Source: Erwinia amylovora (GTDB lineage Bacteria; Pseudomonadota; Gammaproteobacteria; Enterobacterales; Enterobacteriaceae). Taken from it: a stretch of DNA of 64,000 bases. Location of the stretch: assembly GCF_017161565.1 (NCBI RefSeq), contig NZ_CP066796.1, positions 2,604,001 through 2,668,000 on the forward strand. Direction: 5' to 3'. The notes below the pieces were generated by a model. That model was given only the letters and a program-made list of their open reading frames with translations, was not told where the DNA came from and searched no databases. Below, in pieces: positions 17,214-27,436 of this stretch; within the stretch, counting starts at the first letter, position 1; each line of letters opens with the position of its first letter. Made by a program: the position numbers and the translations under genes.

Positions 17214-18245
17214 TTACTTGCTGAATGCGGCCTGGAACACCGCGACCAGCGCATCATTTTGCGACTGGGTTAACGGATGACCTTTCGGATCGAGGAACTG
17301 CAGGCTGCTACGGTTATCCAGATCGCCGACCTGAAGTTTGTAGTCACCATTTTTCAGCTGCGGATCTTTAGCACCCAGCTCATCGAAGGTGCTGCTGCCC
17401 GGTGCGCTATAGGTCACGTTCAGACTACCCTGTGAACGGTTGTCATCTTTGACTTCCATCCCAATACGCTTCAGCGTGGCCGGCAGACGTTGCCAGACAA
17501 CATTGAACGGCGCACGTAGGATCAGATCAGGCAAGCCGGTATCATCAGCACCGCTTTGCACATCGATCTGCGTTGGGCTACGGCTGGCTGCGGCATCTTC
17601 GCGCCGGGTTTCGATTTTGTCGAGGCCGGCGCTAATTTCGTTAAGCATCTGCGCGGTGTAACGCTGGATCTGCACCGGCGAGTTGACCTCTTTATCCTGC
17701 TGTTGCAGTTCAAGCAGTTTCACCATCAGCGCTTGCTGACCGCCCTGCTGCTGAACGCTAAGCTGGTAGCGGCCACGATACTGATTGTCTTCGTCCGCAC
17801 GGTTCCACTGCACCCAGTCGGTGGTCAGGGTTTGGCGCGCATCCTGACGATCGGCGACGGGGAACTTAGCCGTCTGAACCACGTCCACCACCTGAGGCCA
17901 GATTGAACCGCTTTGGCTGTCAATCAGCAGAATACCGCTGTTAGCGGCAAACTGACTGCGGGTACCGTTCATCAGCGCCAGCGTCTGAGCCGGTGGACGG
18001 ATATCAAGCTGCTTGCCCACCTGTCCATTTGCGTTAACCGACGGAATATCAAAATCGCCATTTTGTATCGGCAGTGTCATACCAGCGGGCGCCTGCAGAT
18101 CGCTAAGATCGGCTGCCTGCAGGTAGGATTCGTCACCGCTCACCTGACGCTTATAGCGCTGGTCGTTGGAACAGGCCGCAAGCAGCATCACCAAAGACAG
18201 TCCCACCACTTTCGCTACCGTGGACTTTTGTACTGAGTAAACCAT
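17214..18245 (-). CDS. bamC: Outer membrane assembly lipoprotein BamC
   Basis: 343 aa. The N-terminal signal peptide ends in a lipobox (LLAAC, Cys25), so it is an outer-membrane lipoprotein of the BAM complex that inserts β-barrel proteins. The unstructured BamD-binding segment after Cys25 ([13 protein letters not shown]) and two helix-grip domains are recognisable. ATG at 18245 with GGAG upstream matches E. coli; a TTG one codon earlier is ignored. It follows dapA by 9 bases, the conserved dapA-bamC operon. Confidence 0.96.
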   Translation of the reverse strand: MVYSVQKSTVAKVVGLSLVMLLAACSNDQRYKRQVSGDESYLQAADLSDLQAPAGMTLPIQNGDFDIPSVNANGQVGKQLDIRPPAQTLALMNGTRSQFAANSGILLIDSQSGSIWPQVVDVVQTAKFPVADRQDARQTLTTDWVQWNRADEDNQYRGRYQLSVQQQGGQQALMVKLLELQQQDKEVNSPVQIQRYTAQMLNEISAGLDKIETRREDAAASRSPTQIDVQSGADDTGLPDLILRAPFNVVWQRLPATLKRIGMEVKDDNRSQGSLNVTYSAPGSSTFDELGAKDPQLKNGDYKLQVGDLDNRSSLQFLDPKGHPLTQSQNDALVAVFQAAFSK

Positions 18246-18254
18246 CAATTCTCC

Positions 18255-19139
18255 CTAAATTTGAAGCGGGCCAGCGTCTTTCAGTGCCTGCTCAACAACC
18301 GAACAACCATCATCGGTCAGCGGCGTCATCGGCAGACGCAGCGTATCAGTTGCTATTAATCCTAATCGTTTCGCGGCCCATTTCACCGGGATAGGATTGG
18401 GTTCGACAAACAGTTTTTGATGCAGATGCATCAGGCGCTGGTTCAGGTGGCGTGCCTGCGCAAATTTGCCCTGCTGAGCCAGAGAGCAGAGTTCGGCCAT
18501 TTCGCGGGCGGCGATATTTGCCGTCACCGAGATCACGCCATGCCCCCCCAGCTGCATGAAGTCCAGTGCGGTAGCGTCATCGCCGCTGACCAGCACAAAG
18601 TCATCATTAACCTGCTGTTGGATCTGACTAACCCGTGATAAGTTCCCGGTCGCCTCTTTGATTCCGATAATATTTTTTATTTTCGCCAGACGTCCAACGG
18701 TTTCCGGCAGTAAATCGATGCCGGTACGCGAGGGAACGTTGTATAACATTTGTGGCAGTTCGGTGCTTTCCGCGATGATTTTGAAGTGCTGATACAACCC
18801 CTCCTGAGTAGGACGGTTGTAATAAGGGGTGACGGTCAGGCAACCAACAACGCCTGAATTTTCAAAACGTTTGGTCAGGCAGACGCCTTCAGCGGTGGCA
18901 TTAGCACCGGTGCCGGCAATCACCGGAATGCGACCATCGGCCAGTTCCAACGTTAACAGAACCACATCACCGTGTTCATCGTGGCTCAGAGTAGCTGACT
19001 CGCCGGTCGTTCCTACAGAAACAATTGCCGCAGTTCCGCTGGCAACATGGTAATCAATCAGTTTTTTCAGGCTCGCACGGCAGACATTTCCTTTGTCATC
19101 CATCGGTGTAACGAGCGCAACAATACTTCCCGTGAACAT
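18255..19139 (-). CDS. dapA: 4-hydroxy-tetrahydrodipicolinate synthase
   Basis: 294 aa (E. coli 292). It condenses pyruvate with aspartate semialdehyde, the first step to diaminopimelate and lysine. Schiff-base Lys161 (GIKEAT), Tyr133 (LYNVPSRTG) and the GTTGES motif are present. ATG at 19139. It is the first gene of the dapA-bamC unit and is divergent from gcvR. Confidence 0.97.
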   Translation of the reverse strand: MFTGSIVALVTPMDDKGNVCRASLKKLIDYHVASGTAAIVSVGTTGESATLSHDEHGDVVLLTLELADGRIPVIAGTGANATAEGVCLTKRFENSGVVGCLTVTPYYNRPTQEGLYQHFKIIAESTELPQMLYNVPSRTGIDLLPETVGRLAKIKNIIGIKEATGNLSRVSQIQQQVNDDFVLVSGDDATALDFMQLGGHGVISVTANIAAREMAELCSLAQQGKFAQARHLNQRLMHLHQKLFVEPNPIPVKWAAKRLGLIATDTLRLPMTPLTDDGCSVVEQALKDAGPLQI

Positions 19140-19282
19140 GAGTCATCCCCTCGACAAACAAGTGCTTCATGGTACGTTTGACCGCGCAATAAAAGCAAGT
19201 GCACAGGTCGACCTATGTGCTTGTCAGCAGTTTTTTTTATGTTTACCTTAAGGTTATTAGCATTTAGACAGGAAGCTTGATT

Positions 19283-19834
19283 TTGCCGCATTCATCGCAA
19301 CACTATCTGGTTATTACCGCGCTTGGGGTTGACCGCCCCGGGATTGTCAATACGATTACTCGCCATGTCAGCAGCTGCGGGTGCAATATTGAAGATAGCC
19401 GTCTTGCTATGCTTGGCGAAGAGTTTAGCTTTATTATGCTGCTGTCCGGCAGCTGGAACGCGATAACGCTGATCGAGTCCACGCTACCGTTAAAGGGCGC
19501 TGAGCTGGAGCTGTTGATCGTGATGAAGCGGACCCGCGCCAGCCTGCCGCCACCGATGCCCGCCACGGTTTGGGTGCAGGTTGAAGTGACTGACTCGCCG
19601 CATATCGTTGAGCGTTTTACCGATCTGTTTGATTCACATCAGATGAATATTGCGGAGCTGGTCTCACGCACGCAGTCGGCACATGAAAATCAGCCGCCGT
19701 TACTCTATATTCAGATAACCGCACACAGCCCGGCCAGCCAGGATGCCTCATTTATTGAACAAGCGTTCAAACGTTTGTGTACAGAACTTCAGGCGCAAGG
19801 CACTATTAAAGCCGTTTCTCACCACGGTGCCTGA
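19283..19834 (+). CDS. gcvR: Glycine cleavage system transcriptional repressor
   Basis: 183 aa with two ACT domains (LVITALGVDRPGIVNTITRHV at the N-terminus, VQVEVTDSPHIVERF from about residue 95). In E. coli, GcvR binds GcvA and represses gcvTHP when glycine is low. I choose a TTG start at 19283, eight bases after AGGAAG; the TTG at 19277 is too close to that site. It lies upstream of bcp, as in E. coli. Confidence 0.93.
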   Translation: MPHSSQHYLVITALGVDRPGIVNTITRHVSSCGCNIEDSRLAMLGEEFSFIMLLSGSWNAITLIESTLPLKGAELELLIVMKRTRASLPPPMPATVWVQVEVTDSPHIVERFTDLFDSHQMNIAELVSRTQSAHENQPPLLYIQITAHSPASQDASFIEQAFKRLCTELQAQGTIKAVSHHGA

Positions 19835-19907
19835 CGCGCTGAGTGCCCGAGATAAGTCAGGCGCCTGAATTCATCCCTCGCATAATCATATCTAACGGAG
19901 AGTAGTA

Positions 19908-20375
19908 ATGAATCCACTGAAAGCCGGTGATACAGCACCGAAATTTAGTTTGCCCGATCAGGATGGTGAACAAATAAATTTGACCGACTTCCAGGGACAG
20001 CGCGTTCTGGTCTATTTTTACCCGAAAGCCATGACGCCAGGCTGCACCGTGCAGGCCTGCGGTCTGCGCGATAGTATGGATGAGCTAAAACAAGCCGGCG
20101 TTGAAGTACTGGGTATCAGCACCGATAAACCGGAAAAGCTGTCGCGCTTCGTCGAAAAAGAGCTGCTGAACTTCACCTTACTGTCAGATGAAGACCACCA
20201 GGTCAGTGACCAGTTTGGCATCTGGGGAGAAAAAACCTTTATGGGCAAGACCTATGACGGCATCCACCGTATCAGCTTCTTGATTGATACCGATGGCAAG
20301 GTCGAGAAAGTCTTCGATAACTTCAAAACCAGCAATCACCACGATATCGTTATCGACTACCTGAAAACTGCGTAA
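19908..20375 (+). CDS. bcp: Thiol peroxidase Bcp (peroxiredoxin)
   Basis: 155 aa. An AhpC/TSA-fold peroxiredoxin that reduces organic hydroperoxides. It shows PGCTVQACGLRD with peroxidatic Cys46 and resolving Cys51. The extra cysteine seen in E. coli (HQVCEQ) is Ser here. ATG at 19908 with GGAG upstream. It follows gcvR by 73 bases. Confidence 0.96.
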   Translation: MNPLKAGDTAPKFSLPDQDGEQINLTDFQGQRVLVYFYPKAMTPGCTVQACGLRDSMDELKQAGVEVLGISTDKPEKLSRFVEKELLNFTLLSDEDHQVSDQFGIWGEKTFMGKTYDGIHRISFLIDTDGKVEKVFDNFKTSNHHDIVIDYLKTA

Positions 20376-20484
20376 ATCACGTGGTCAGACAGAGCGATCC
20401 GTGCTGCCGGCGCAGCAGCAAGGGTGCTGACAGGCAACGGCCTGCGGATCGCCGTATTGACCTGGAAAACATATAAAGCACAGC

Positions 20485-22098
20485 CTACTGGCGCGAAGGT
20501 TCATTGACCACTGCGGATGGCTGCGGAGCGCTTTTCGCTATGACGACGCAGTTACGTCCGGTATTTTTTGCCCGATAAAGCGCTTCGTCCGCCTGTCCAA
20601 AAGCGTCATGCATGTCGTTCTCGCTGTCAGAAGACCAGAACGAAATGCCGATGGAGATAGTCACATTTCCTATCGCATCTATTTGAAACTGCTCAATACG
20701 CTTACGCACCCTTTCAGCAATCATCAGCGCCCTGTCACGATCTGCTCCGGGCAGGATCATCAGAAACTCTTCCCCGCCGTTGCGACAGAGAACGTCGGAT
20801 TGTCTGGCTCCCAAGCCCAGTTGCTGCGCCACCGTTTTGATCACCGTGTCACCTGCAGCATGGCCGAAAGCATCGTTGACACCTTTAAAGCGATCGATAT
20901 CCAGCGCCAGTAAGGCGAAGGGCTGTCCGGTGGAGAGAAAATAGTCCAGTACCGCATCTAAGCCACGGCGGTTAAGCAGCCCGGTCAGCGGGTCAGTCTG
21001 AGCTTCACTTTTCAGACGGCCGATTTTGTCATGCATCTGCCCAATTCCGGCCAGCATCGCCCGCTTAATTTGTGAAGATTCATAGTACCAGGAGCGGATG
21101 CTACCGATCTCTTTTGAGACATTTTGCGTATCCATCCGGCTGGCTTTACGCGCCAGCTGCCACAGCGGCAGAGCGATACGTTGTGCGAGGATCAGCGCAA
21201 GGAGAACCGTTAGCAGGGCGAACGGCACCGAATGCTTCAGCACCTGCAACAGCAGACTGTTTAACGGCACCAGCGTTGCGGCGGTCGGTTTAATTGAAAC
21301 AATTGTCCAGCCCGCTGCGGGAACCACGGAATAACCGGCCAGCATCGCTTCACCCTCTGACGTCACAACCTGATACTGGCCGTTACTGGCCTGTTGTCGC
21401 TGTTGTGGAGTGATTAACGGGTTAACGGTTTGACCCACCAGATGACTGTACTGGTGGTACAGCAACTGATTTTTACTATCGATGACGTACAGAGATGAGC
21501 CGTCACGAAAGAACTGTGCTCCCAGCAGGTCGTTAAGAATACTTCTTTTGTTTAAATAGACTGAGCCCCCCACATAGCCAAGATAACGGCCGTCATTCGA
21601 CCAGACAGGCGAGGAGATAAACACCTGCAGATTCCCGGCGGTAGACAGGCCAGGCCGCCCGATAAGCGGCCTGCGTTCGGCCAGCGCCTGCTTTGCCGCA
21701 GAGGAACTGAGCAGCATCCCCTTCAACGGCAGCGTTTCCGGCGAGATGGCGCGTACCCGGCCATCGGCATCAGCGATCGCGACCGAGTTAAAACTGTTGG
21801 TTTGCTCGCGCAGACGATCTACTTCATCCTGTAACAGGCTTCCATTATTAGATTCGTTATTTATCCTGCTGGCGCTGTAGGCTAGCTGCGACGTGGCCAG
21901 CTGGAAAAAAAGCTCCGTTGTCGAAGCCAGCTTGGTGGCGTAAACCCGGTTCGCTTCCAGCGTATTGTTGATTAATACCTCACGCTGCACCCGCCAGCTG
22001 GCGTACAGAGAATTGGCAAGCGTGATCGCGATACTGGCCACCGCCAGCAGGGTGATTAACGTGCGCAAGTCCGTTTTAGGCCGTGTGAACATCAACAT
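20485..22098 (-). CDS. Membrane diguanylate cyclase (dCache-GGDEF)
   Basis: 537 aa from the ATG at 22098 (GGAG five bases upstream). TM1 lies near residues 15-35, a periplasmic Cache-type sensor at about 40-275, TM2 near 285-305, then a GGDEF domain (DPLTGLLNRRG, GGEEF). A product-inhibition I-site RxxD (RQSD) lies five residues before GGEEF, so it should be a feedback-controlled c-di-GMP synthase. The ligand is unknown. It occupies the site between bcp and bepA and is divergent from bepA. Confidence 0.9.
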   Translation of the reverse strand: MLMFTRPKTDLRTLITLLAVASIAITLANSLYASWRVQREVLINNTLEANRVYATKLASTTELFFQLATSQLAYSASRINNESNNGSLLQDEVDRLREQTNSFNSVAIADADGRVRAISPETLPLKGMLLSSSAAKQALAERRPLIGRPGLSTAGNLQVFISSPVWSNDGRYLGYVGGSVYLNKRSILNDLLGAQFFRDGSSLYVIDSKNQLLYHQYSHLVGQTVNPLITPQQRQQASNGQYQVVTSEGEAMLAGYSVVPAAGWTIVSIKPTAATLVPLNSLLLQVLKHSVPFALLTVLLALILAQRIALPLWQLARKASRMDTQNVSKEIGSIRSWYYESSQIKRAMLAGIGQMHDKIGRLKSEAQTDPLTGLLNRRGLDAVLDYFLSTGQPFALLALDIDRFKGVNDAFGHAAGDTVIKTVAQQLGLGARQSDVLCRNGGEEFLMILPGADRDRALMIAERVRKRIEQFQIDAIGNVTISIGISFWSSDSENDMHDAFGQADEALYRAKNTGRNCVVIAKSAPQPSAVVNEPSRQ

Positions 22099-22395
22099 CG
22101 CCACTCCATTGTAAAAATCATCCCAATCGGCGCCTCGTGGTAGCCGCGTTGATGAACATCGTGCCGCTCGGTGCTGGCAACCAGCCGTTGTTCGCAGCCT
22201 GACCGCTTCAGTAACAGAATGACCAGCGATATCACAGGCTACCGTTGGCAGCATTCGGCTTAAAGCATAGATGTTTTAGCCATTTCTTTCCTGGCGGGTG
22301 CTGGGTAAGATAAAACGGGTGCCGTGGAAACAGCCACACAGGGCACTTTTCGCCGCTTTGTCGGTCAAAACAGCATTTCCTTACCAGGGTTTCGT

Positions 22396-23862
22396 ATGTC
22401 TATCAGACTGAAAAAAAACCTGCTGATTTCGCTGCTCGCATGGGTCGTGGCTGGAAGCATAATGCCGTCCCGCGCCGATATCAGCGATAATCTGCCGGAG
22501 ATTGGCACCACTGCGGCAGGTACGCTGTCGATTAATCAGGAACTGGCAATGGGCGATTTTTATGTTCGCCAGCTGCGCGCCAGTGCGCCAGTCATCAACG
22601 ATCCTTTGCTCTGTCATTATGTCAACCAGCTGGGGCAACGCCTGGTGGCACATGCCTGGTCGGTGAAAACGCCATTCCATTTCTATCTGATACGCAACGA
22701 TGAGATAAACGCGTTTGCCTTTTTCGGCGGCAACGTAGTTCTGCACTCGGCGCTGTTTCGCTACAGCGATACTGAAAGCCAACTGGCTTCGGTCATGGCA
22801 CATGAGATCTCGCACGTTACCCAACGCCATCTGGCGCGAGCGATGGAAGATCAACAGCGTAACGCGCCGCTCACCTGGGTGGGTGCACTGGGTTCGGTTT
22901 TGCTGGCCATGGCCAGCCCACAGGCCGGAATGGCGGCGCTAAGCGGCACGCTCGCCGGTGTTCAACAGGGGGTGATCAGCTTCAGCCAGCAAAATGAACA
23001 GGAAGCAGATCGCATCGGTATTCAGGTGCTGCAACGTGCCGGTTTTGATGCGCAAGCCATGCCGGATTTTCTGCAAAAGCTGGCCGACGCATCGCGCTTT
23101 GCGTCTAAACCCCCTGAAATTTTGCTGACTCACCCTTTGCCGGACAGCCGCCTTGCCGATACGCGAAACCGGGCAAATCAGATGAAGCCGGTGGTGGTCC
23201 AGTCTTCACAGGACTTCTATATGGCAAAAGTCAGGGCGCTGGGCATGTTCGCCAGCGGGCAAAATCAGTTAAATGACGATGTGCTTACCACGCTGGCACG
23301 CGGCAACAGCCGCGAGCAGGCCGCCGCGAAGTATGGCAAGGCGGTACTGCTGCTGGGCGACAATAAGTTTGCTGATGCCCGCAGTATCATCATGCCGCTG
23401 ATAGCGAAACAGCCCGCTAACCTCTGGTATCTGGATATCATGACCGACATCGATATTGGGCTGAAACAGCCGCAGCAGGCGATTAACCGCCTGCTGGCAG
23501 TGAAGGGCAATAACAGCAACAGCCCGGTAATACAGCTCAACCTTGCTAACGCCTATGTTGAAGCGAACCAGCCAGCCAATGCTGGCAAAGTTTTGTATCG
23601 CTATACCTGGGCGAATAAAGATGATGCCAACGGCTGGGATCTGCTGGCTCAGGCATCTTCCCGGCAGGGGCTGAGTGATGAAGAACAGGCCGCGCGGGCC
23701 GAAAGCCTGGCGTTAGCCGGTCAGCTCGATCAGGCGATACGCAGTCTCACCAGCGCCAGCGCGGCGGTAGCGCTGGGCAGCCTGAAGCAGGCGCGCTACG
23801 ATGCGCGAATAGACCAGCTGCGCCGGCTGCAACAGCGTTTTCGTCAGTACCAGAAATCATAA
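22396..23862 (+). CDS. bepA: Periplasmic metalloprotease/chaperone BepA
   Basis: 488 aa (E. coli 487). A signal peptide is followed by an M48 protease domain (HEISH zinc site near 137-141, EQEADRIG third ligand) and a C-terminal TPR domain. BepA aids LptD assembly and degrades stalled outer-membrane proteins. The ATG at 22396 (MSIRLKKN) matches the family; an in-frame upstream extension to 22324 lacks support. Confidence 0.95.
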   Translation: MSIRLKKNLLISLLAWVVAGSIMPSRADISDNLPEIGTTAAGTLSINQELAMGDFYVRQLRASAPVINDPLLCHYVNQLGQRLVAHAWSVKTPFHFYLIRNDEINAFAFFGGNVVLHSALFRYSDTESQLASVMAHEISHVTQRHLARAMEDQQRNAPLTWVGALGSVLLAMASPQAGMAALSGTLAGVQQGVISFSQQNEQEADRIGIQVLQRAGFDAQAMPDFLQKLADASRFASKPPEILLTHPLPDSRLADTRNRANQMKPVVVQSSQDFYMAKVRALGMFASGQNQLNDDVLTTLARGNSREQAAAKYGKAVLLLGDNKFADARSIIMPLIAKQPANLWYLDIMTDIDIGLKQPQQAINRLLAVKGNNSNSPVIQLNLANAYVEANQPANAGKVLYRYTWANKDDANGWDLLAQASSRQGLSDEEQAARAESLALAGQLDQAIRSLTSASAAVALGSLKQARYDARIDQLRRLQQRFRQYQKS

Positions 23863-23876
23863 GGGATGAAGCGATA

Positions 23877-24190
23877 AGCGAAGTACAGATCTACCCTAAT
23901 CCGCGCGGCTCAGGAGCCGCGAAACGCGGGCGCTGTTGAAAGACCGGGACATTGAGCCGCAGATTATCCCCTAACCTGAAATCCCGCCGGGCCAGGCAAC
24001 GCTCACAGCGCCGTTACAGCAGCTGGGGTGAACAAAAAGAGGATGCGTATATCGCTGCAGGGCTGGATGACGCGCAGCCCGACGAGCAACCGTTGCTGGG
24101 TGCACCAGCCCGGACTGCCCGATCGCCCGACGGTGATGGCAAACGGCCACGCGCGTATCGGCAGGCCGCCACAGCAGGTTCCGGAGATCC
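23877..24190 (+). pseudogene. yfgD: Decayed yfgD (ArsC/Spx-like arsenate reductase family)
   Basis: After bepA, where E. coli carries yfgD, one frame reads VQIYPNPRGSG (compare VKIYHNPRCSK), and the active-site Cys codon is now Gly. A stop follows within about 20 codons. Further on, other frames match the middle (EDAYIAAGLDD) and the C-terminus ([23 protein letters not shown]). The pieces are in order but in different frames with stops between them. The gene is therefore inactive here, and its end abuts the hda stop. Confidence 0.8.
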
Positions 24191-24898
24191 TCATAGCGCC
24201 AGCGCCTCTTTAACAAAGGGGATAGTCAGCTTGCGCTGGGCGCTGATAGAAGCGCGATCCAGCTGATCCAGCGTCGCGAACAGCGTGCGCATTTCGCGGT
24301 CGAGGCGTTTCAACAGGAAGCGGCCAACGTCTTCTGGCAGCTCGAATCCACGCAGCCGGGCGCGCAGCTGTAGCGCCTGTAGCTTGTCTTCATCGCAAAG
24401 AGGTCGCAGCTTGTAAATCTGCCCCCAGTCAAGGCGCGAAGCCAGATCGGCCAGCTTCAGATTGAGCTGGCGCGGTGGGCGATCTCCGGTGATCAGCAGT
24501 CGCGTTTTGCCGGTTTCCAGAATGCGGTTATACAGATCGAAGATCGCCATTTCCCAGGGGCTGTCGCCGGCAATACATTCAATATTATCGATGCAAACCA
24601 GAGCCAGCTGCTCCATCCCGTCGAGCACTTCAGGCACAAACCAGGTGCGTTTATCCAGCGGCACATAACCGACCGCTTCGCCTTTCGCCGACAGTTCAGC
24701 GCAGGCGGCGTGCAACAGATGACTGCGTCCTCCGCCTTCACGAGACCAGAAGTAGAAATAGCTACCATGTTGCTGGTGCAATGCGCTTTGCAGCGCAGCC
24801 AGCAGCAACGGATTTTCCCCCGGCCAGAAGCTGGCAAAGGTTTCGTCATCGGGCAGGTAAAGTGGCAGTGAGAGCTGTGCCGGCGTGTTCAGAATCAC
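24191..24898 (-). CDS. hda: DnaA regulatory inactivator Hda
   Basis: 235 aa. An AAA+ protein that binds the sliding clamp and stimulates ATP hydrolysis by DnaA after initiation. The clamp-binding motif QLSLPL is at the N-terminus, with a P-loop-like region [10 protein letters not shown] and box [11 protein letters not shown]. The frame can start at GTG 24898, but E. coli hda is reported to use CTG; the equivalent CTG here is at 24892 ([10 protein letters not shown] follows), just after GAGGTG. Low translation from a non-ATG codon fits its low copy number. Confidence 0.93.
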   Translation of the reverse strand: MILNTPAQLSLPLYLPDDETFASFWPGENPLLLAALQSALHQQHGSYFYFWSREGGGRSHLLHAACAELSAKGEAVGYVPLDKRTWFVPEVLDGMEQLALVCIDNIECIAGDSPWEMAIFDLYNRILETGKTRLLITGDRPPRQLNLKLADLASRLDWGQIYKLRPLCDEDKLQALQLRARLRGFELPEDVGRFLLKRLDREMRTLFATLDQLDRASISAQRKLTIPFVKEALAL

Positions 24899-25018
24899 CT
24901 CAGAGTTTGAGCAGGCAGAAAACGCGAAAATACTAACACAACTCAGGCAGGATCATGAAATGCTAAGCGGGATCCCGGCAGGACAGGAGCGGCAGAAATA
25001 GAAAAAATCTGCCATGAC

Positions 25019-25040
25019 AGGGGCAGCAGACGCTGCCCCT
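25019..25040 (-). terminator. uraA terminator
   Basis: AGGGGCAGC (25019-25027) and GCTGCCCCT (25032-25040) form a perfect stem a few bases after the uraA stop on the minus strand; ATTTTTTC follows somewhat downstream. Confidence 0.65.
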
Positions 25041-25046
25041 TCAGGT

Positions 25047-26333
25047 TTAGCGCGCGTCATGACGTTCGTCCGGCACGTCAATCACTTGCTCTTCCTTGCG
25101 CAGCAGGCCGAATGCCCGGAAAATAAGGCTAAGCATCACGCCGACAATCGTCGCCAACGCCATCCCTTTCAGCTCGGCGGCACCCATATGCACTTTCGCC
25201 CCGCTGACGCCAATAATCAGTACAACCGATGTCAGGATCAGATTCTGCGCCTTGTTGTAATCCACTTTCGATTCAATCAATACCCGAATACCGGAAGCAG
25301 CAATCACCCCATACAGCAGCAGCGATACCCCTCCCATCACCGGTACCGGTACCGCCTGGATCGCCGCAGCCAGTTTGCCAATGCATGAGAGCAGGATAGC
25401 CAGAATCGCCGCGCCGCCGATCACCCAGGTACTGTAAACGCGGGTAATCGCCATAACGCCAATGTTTTCCCCGTAGGTGGTATTAGGTGTGGAACCAAAG
25501 AAGCCGGAGAATACGGTGGAAATACCGTTGGCGAACATCGAGCGATGCAGGCCCGGATCTCTCATCAGATCCTTTTTAACAATATTCGCCGTGACCACCA
25601 GGTGGCCCACATGTTCGGCAATCACCACCAGCGCAGCGGGCAAAATGGTGAAAATGGCATACCATTCGAAGCGCGGCGTATAGAAGGTTGGCAAAGCAAA
25701 CCAGGGCGCTTCCCGTACCGCCGTCCAGTCAACCATCCCCATCCCCCAGGCAAGCGCATACCCAGCCAGCACGCCGACCAGAATCGGGATAATGGCAAGA
25801 AAACCCCGGAACAACACCGAGCCAAAAACCGTTACGCCCAGCGTGACCATTGAGACAATCATGGTTTTGCCATCGGCGGCGTTACCGGCCGGCAGCAGGC
25901 CCGCCATATTCGCCGCCACGCCCGCCAGCTCCAGACCGATGACCGCCACAATCGCCCCCATTGCCGCCGGAGGGAACATCACGTCCAGCCAGCCGGTACC
26001 GGCTTTTTTGACGATCAGCGCTACCAGACAAAACAGCACGCCGCAGATGATAAAACCGCCTAACGCCACTTCGTAACCTAATGGCAACAGCAGCAAAACC
26101 GGCGAGATAAAGGCAAAGCTCGATCCCAGATACGCCGGGATTTTACCTTTGCAGATAAACAAATAGATCAGCGTGCCGATGCCGTTAAACAGCAGCACGG
26201 TGGCCGGGTTGATATGGAACAGGATCGGTACCAGCACGGTGGCGCCGAACATGGCAAACAGGTGCTGGAAACTGAGCGGAATAGTTTGCCGCAGCGGCGG
26301 CCGCTCGTGTACGCCAATTGCGCGACGTGTCAT
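25047..26333 (-). CDS. uraA: Uracil:proton symporter
   Basis: 428 aa (E. coli 429), a 14-TM nucleobase-cation symporter. It is highly similar to E. coli UraA through KGKIPAYLGSSFAF, AEHVGHLV (binding Glu/His) and GFFGSTPNTTYGEN. It imports uracil that Upp then converts to UMP. It lies 232 bp downstream of upp on the same strand; the gap contains a terminator-like hairpin. Confidence 0.97.
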   Translation of the reverse strand: MTRRAIGVHERPPLRQTIPLSFQHLFAMFGATVLVPILFHINPATVLLFNGIGTLIYLFICKGKIPAYLGSSFAFISPVLLLLPLGYEVALGGFIICGVLFCLVALIVKKAGTGWLDVMFPPAAMGAIVAVIGLELAGVAANMAGLLPAGNAADGKTMIVSMVTLGVTVFGSVLFRGFLAIIPILVGVLAGYALAWGMGMVDWTAVREAPWFALPTFYTPRFEWYAIFTILPAALVVIAEHVGHLVVTANIVKKDLMRDPGLHRSMFANGISTVFSGFFGSTPNTTYGENIGVMAITRVYSTWVIGGAAILAILLSCIGKLAAAIQAVPVPVMGGVSLLLYGVIAASGIRVLIESKVDYNKAQNLILTSVVLIIGVSGAKVHMGAAELKGMALATIVGVMLSLIFRAFGLLRKEEQVIDVPDERHDAR

Positions 26334-26370
26334 ACAGTCATTACCCCTTTACCCCTTGAGTGTGAACGAT

Positions 26371-26396
26371 AAAAAAGCCGACTCTGCGGCCGGCTT
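26371..26396 (-). terminator. Terminator/attenuator-like hairpin between upp and uraA
   Basis: On the minus strand AAGCCG pairs with CGGCTT across a ten-base loop and is followed by TTTTTT. It would reduce read-through from upp into uraA, so uraA may also have its own promoter. Confidence 0.55.
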
Positions 26397-26565
26397 ATCA
26401 ATGCAAATGTCAGGTTACGGCACCCTCACTGGAGCACACAGTCGCAGAAAGGTCAGCCGCTACCCGCCTTGTCCGCGTAAAGCAAGCCGTGTTCGCTGCC
26501 ACCAGATGAAGATCGCGGGCGTGGCTGGCGAGCAAAACGGCCGTTAACCTCGCCTGCAGCATGAT

Positions 26566-27192
26566 TTACTTGGTACCGAAGATCTTATCACCGGCGTCGC
26601 CAAGGCCAGGGATGATATAGCCCTTTTCATTCAGCCCCTGATCGATTGAAGCGGTGTAGAGTTCTACGTCCGGGTGCGCTTTTTCCAGCGCGGCAATACC
26701 TTCCGGAGCCGCGACCAGCACCAGCACTTTGATACTGCTGCAGCCGGCTTTTTTTAGCAGATCAATGGTGGCGATCATTGACCCCCCGGTGGCCAGCATC
26801 GGGTCGACCACCAGCGCCATACGCTCTTCAATGTTTGATACCAGCTTCTGGAAATAGGGCACCGGTTCCAGGGTTTCCTCGTCACGGTAAACGCCGACCA
26901 CGCTGATACGTGCGCTCGGTACGTGCTCCAGCACGCCTTCCATCATGCCAAGGCCGGCGCGTAATATCGGCACCACGGTAATTTTCTTGCCTTTGATCTG
27001 GTCGATAGTGACCGGGCCATTCCAGCCTTCGATGATGACCTTCTCGGTTTGCAGGTCGGCGGTAGCTTCATAAGTCAGCAGGCTTCCCACTTCTGACGCC
27101 AGTTCACGAAAACGTTTTGTGCTTACGTCATGTTCACGCATCAGACCCAGTTTATGTTTGACCAGCGGGTGTTTCACTTCCACGATCTTCAT
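26566..27192 (-). CDS. upp: Uracil phosphoribosyltransferase
   Basis: 208 aa, same length as E. coli Upp. It converts uracil and PRPP to UMP. The PRPP loop ([10 protein letters not shown]) and uracil-binding end ([13 protein letters not shown]) are present. ATG at 27192. It is divergent from purMN. Confidence 0.98.
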   Translation of the reverse strand: MKIVEVKHPLVKHKLGLMREHDVSTKRFRELASEVGSLLTYEATADLQTEKVIIEGWNGPVTIDQIKGKKITVVPILRAGLGMMEGVLEHVPSARISVVGVYRDEETLEPVPYFQKLVSNIEERMALVVDPMLATGGSMIATIDLLKKAGCSSIKVLVLVAAPEGIAALEKAHPDVELYTASIDQGLNEKGYIIPGLGDAGDKIFGTK

Positions 27193-27353
27193 TATTTTAC
27201 TCCCGGAGTGTTAAGCTGCAAAAAAAATCGCGAAATTATAGCGCTATTTCCCCCGCCGCCCTATGACTTAGTGTCACTGGTTCCCTCTTCTGCCCGGCAT
27301 TGTTAAGGATCGCCTGGAAACGCGCTATCCGCAACTTGCGGGCAGATGGGACT

Positions 27354-27367
27354 CGCAAACGTTTGCT
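27354..27367. promoter_or_regulatory. PurR operator upstream of purM
   Basis: CGCAAACGTTTGCT contains the perfect palindrome GCAAACGTTTGC, essentially the PUR box. It lies about 70 bases before the purM start in the upp-purM divergent region. PurR with hypoxanthine or guanine would repress purMN, as in E. coli. Confidence 0.88.
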
Positions 27368-27436
27368 TGCACTGATAGAATTGCCGCGCTCTATTTTCAA
27401 TACCACACCAACCGCAAACCGCGTGGGGATTTCGTA

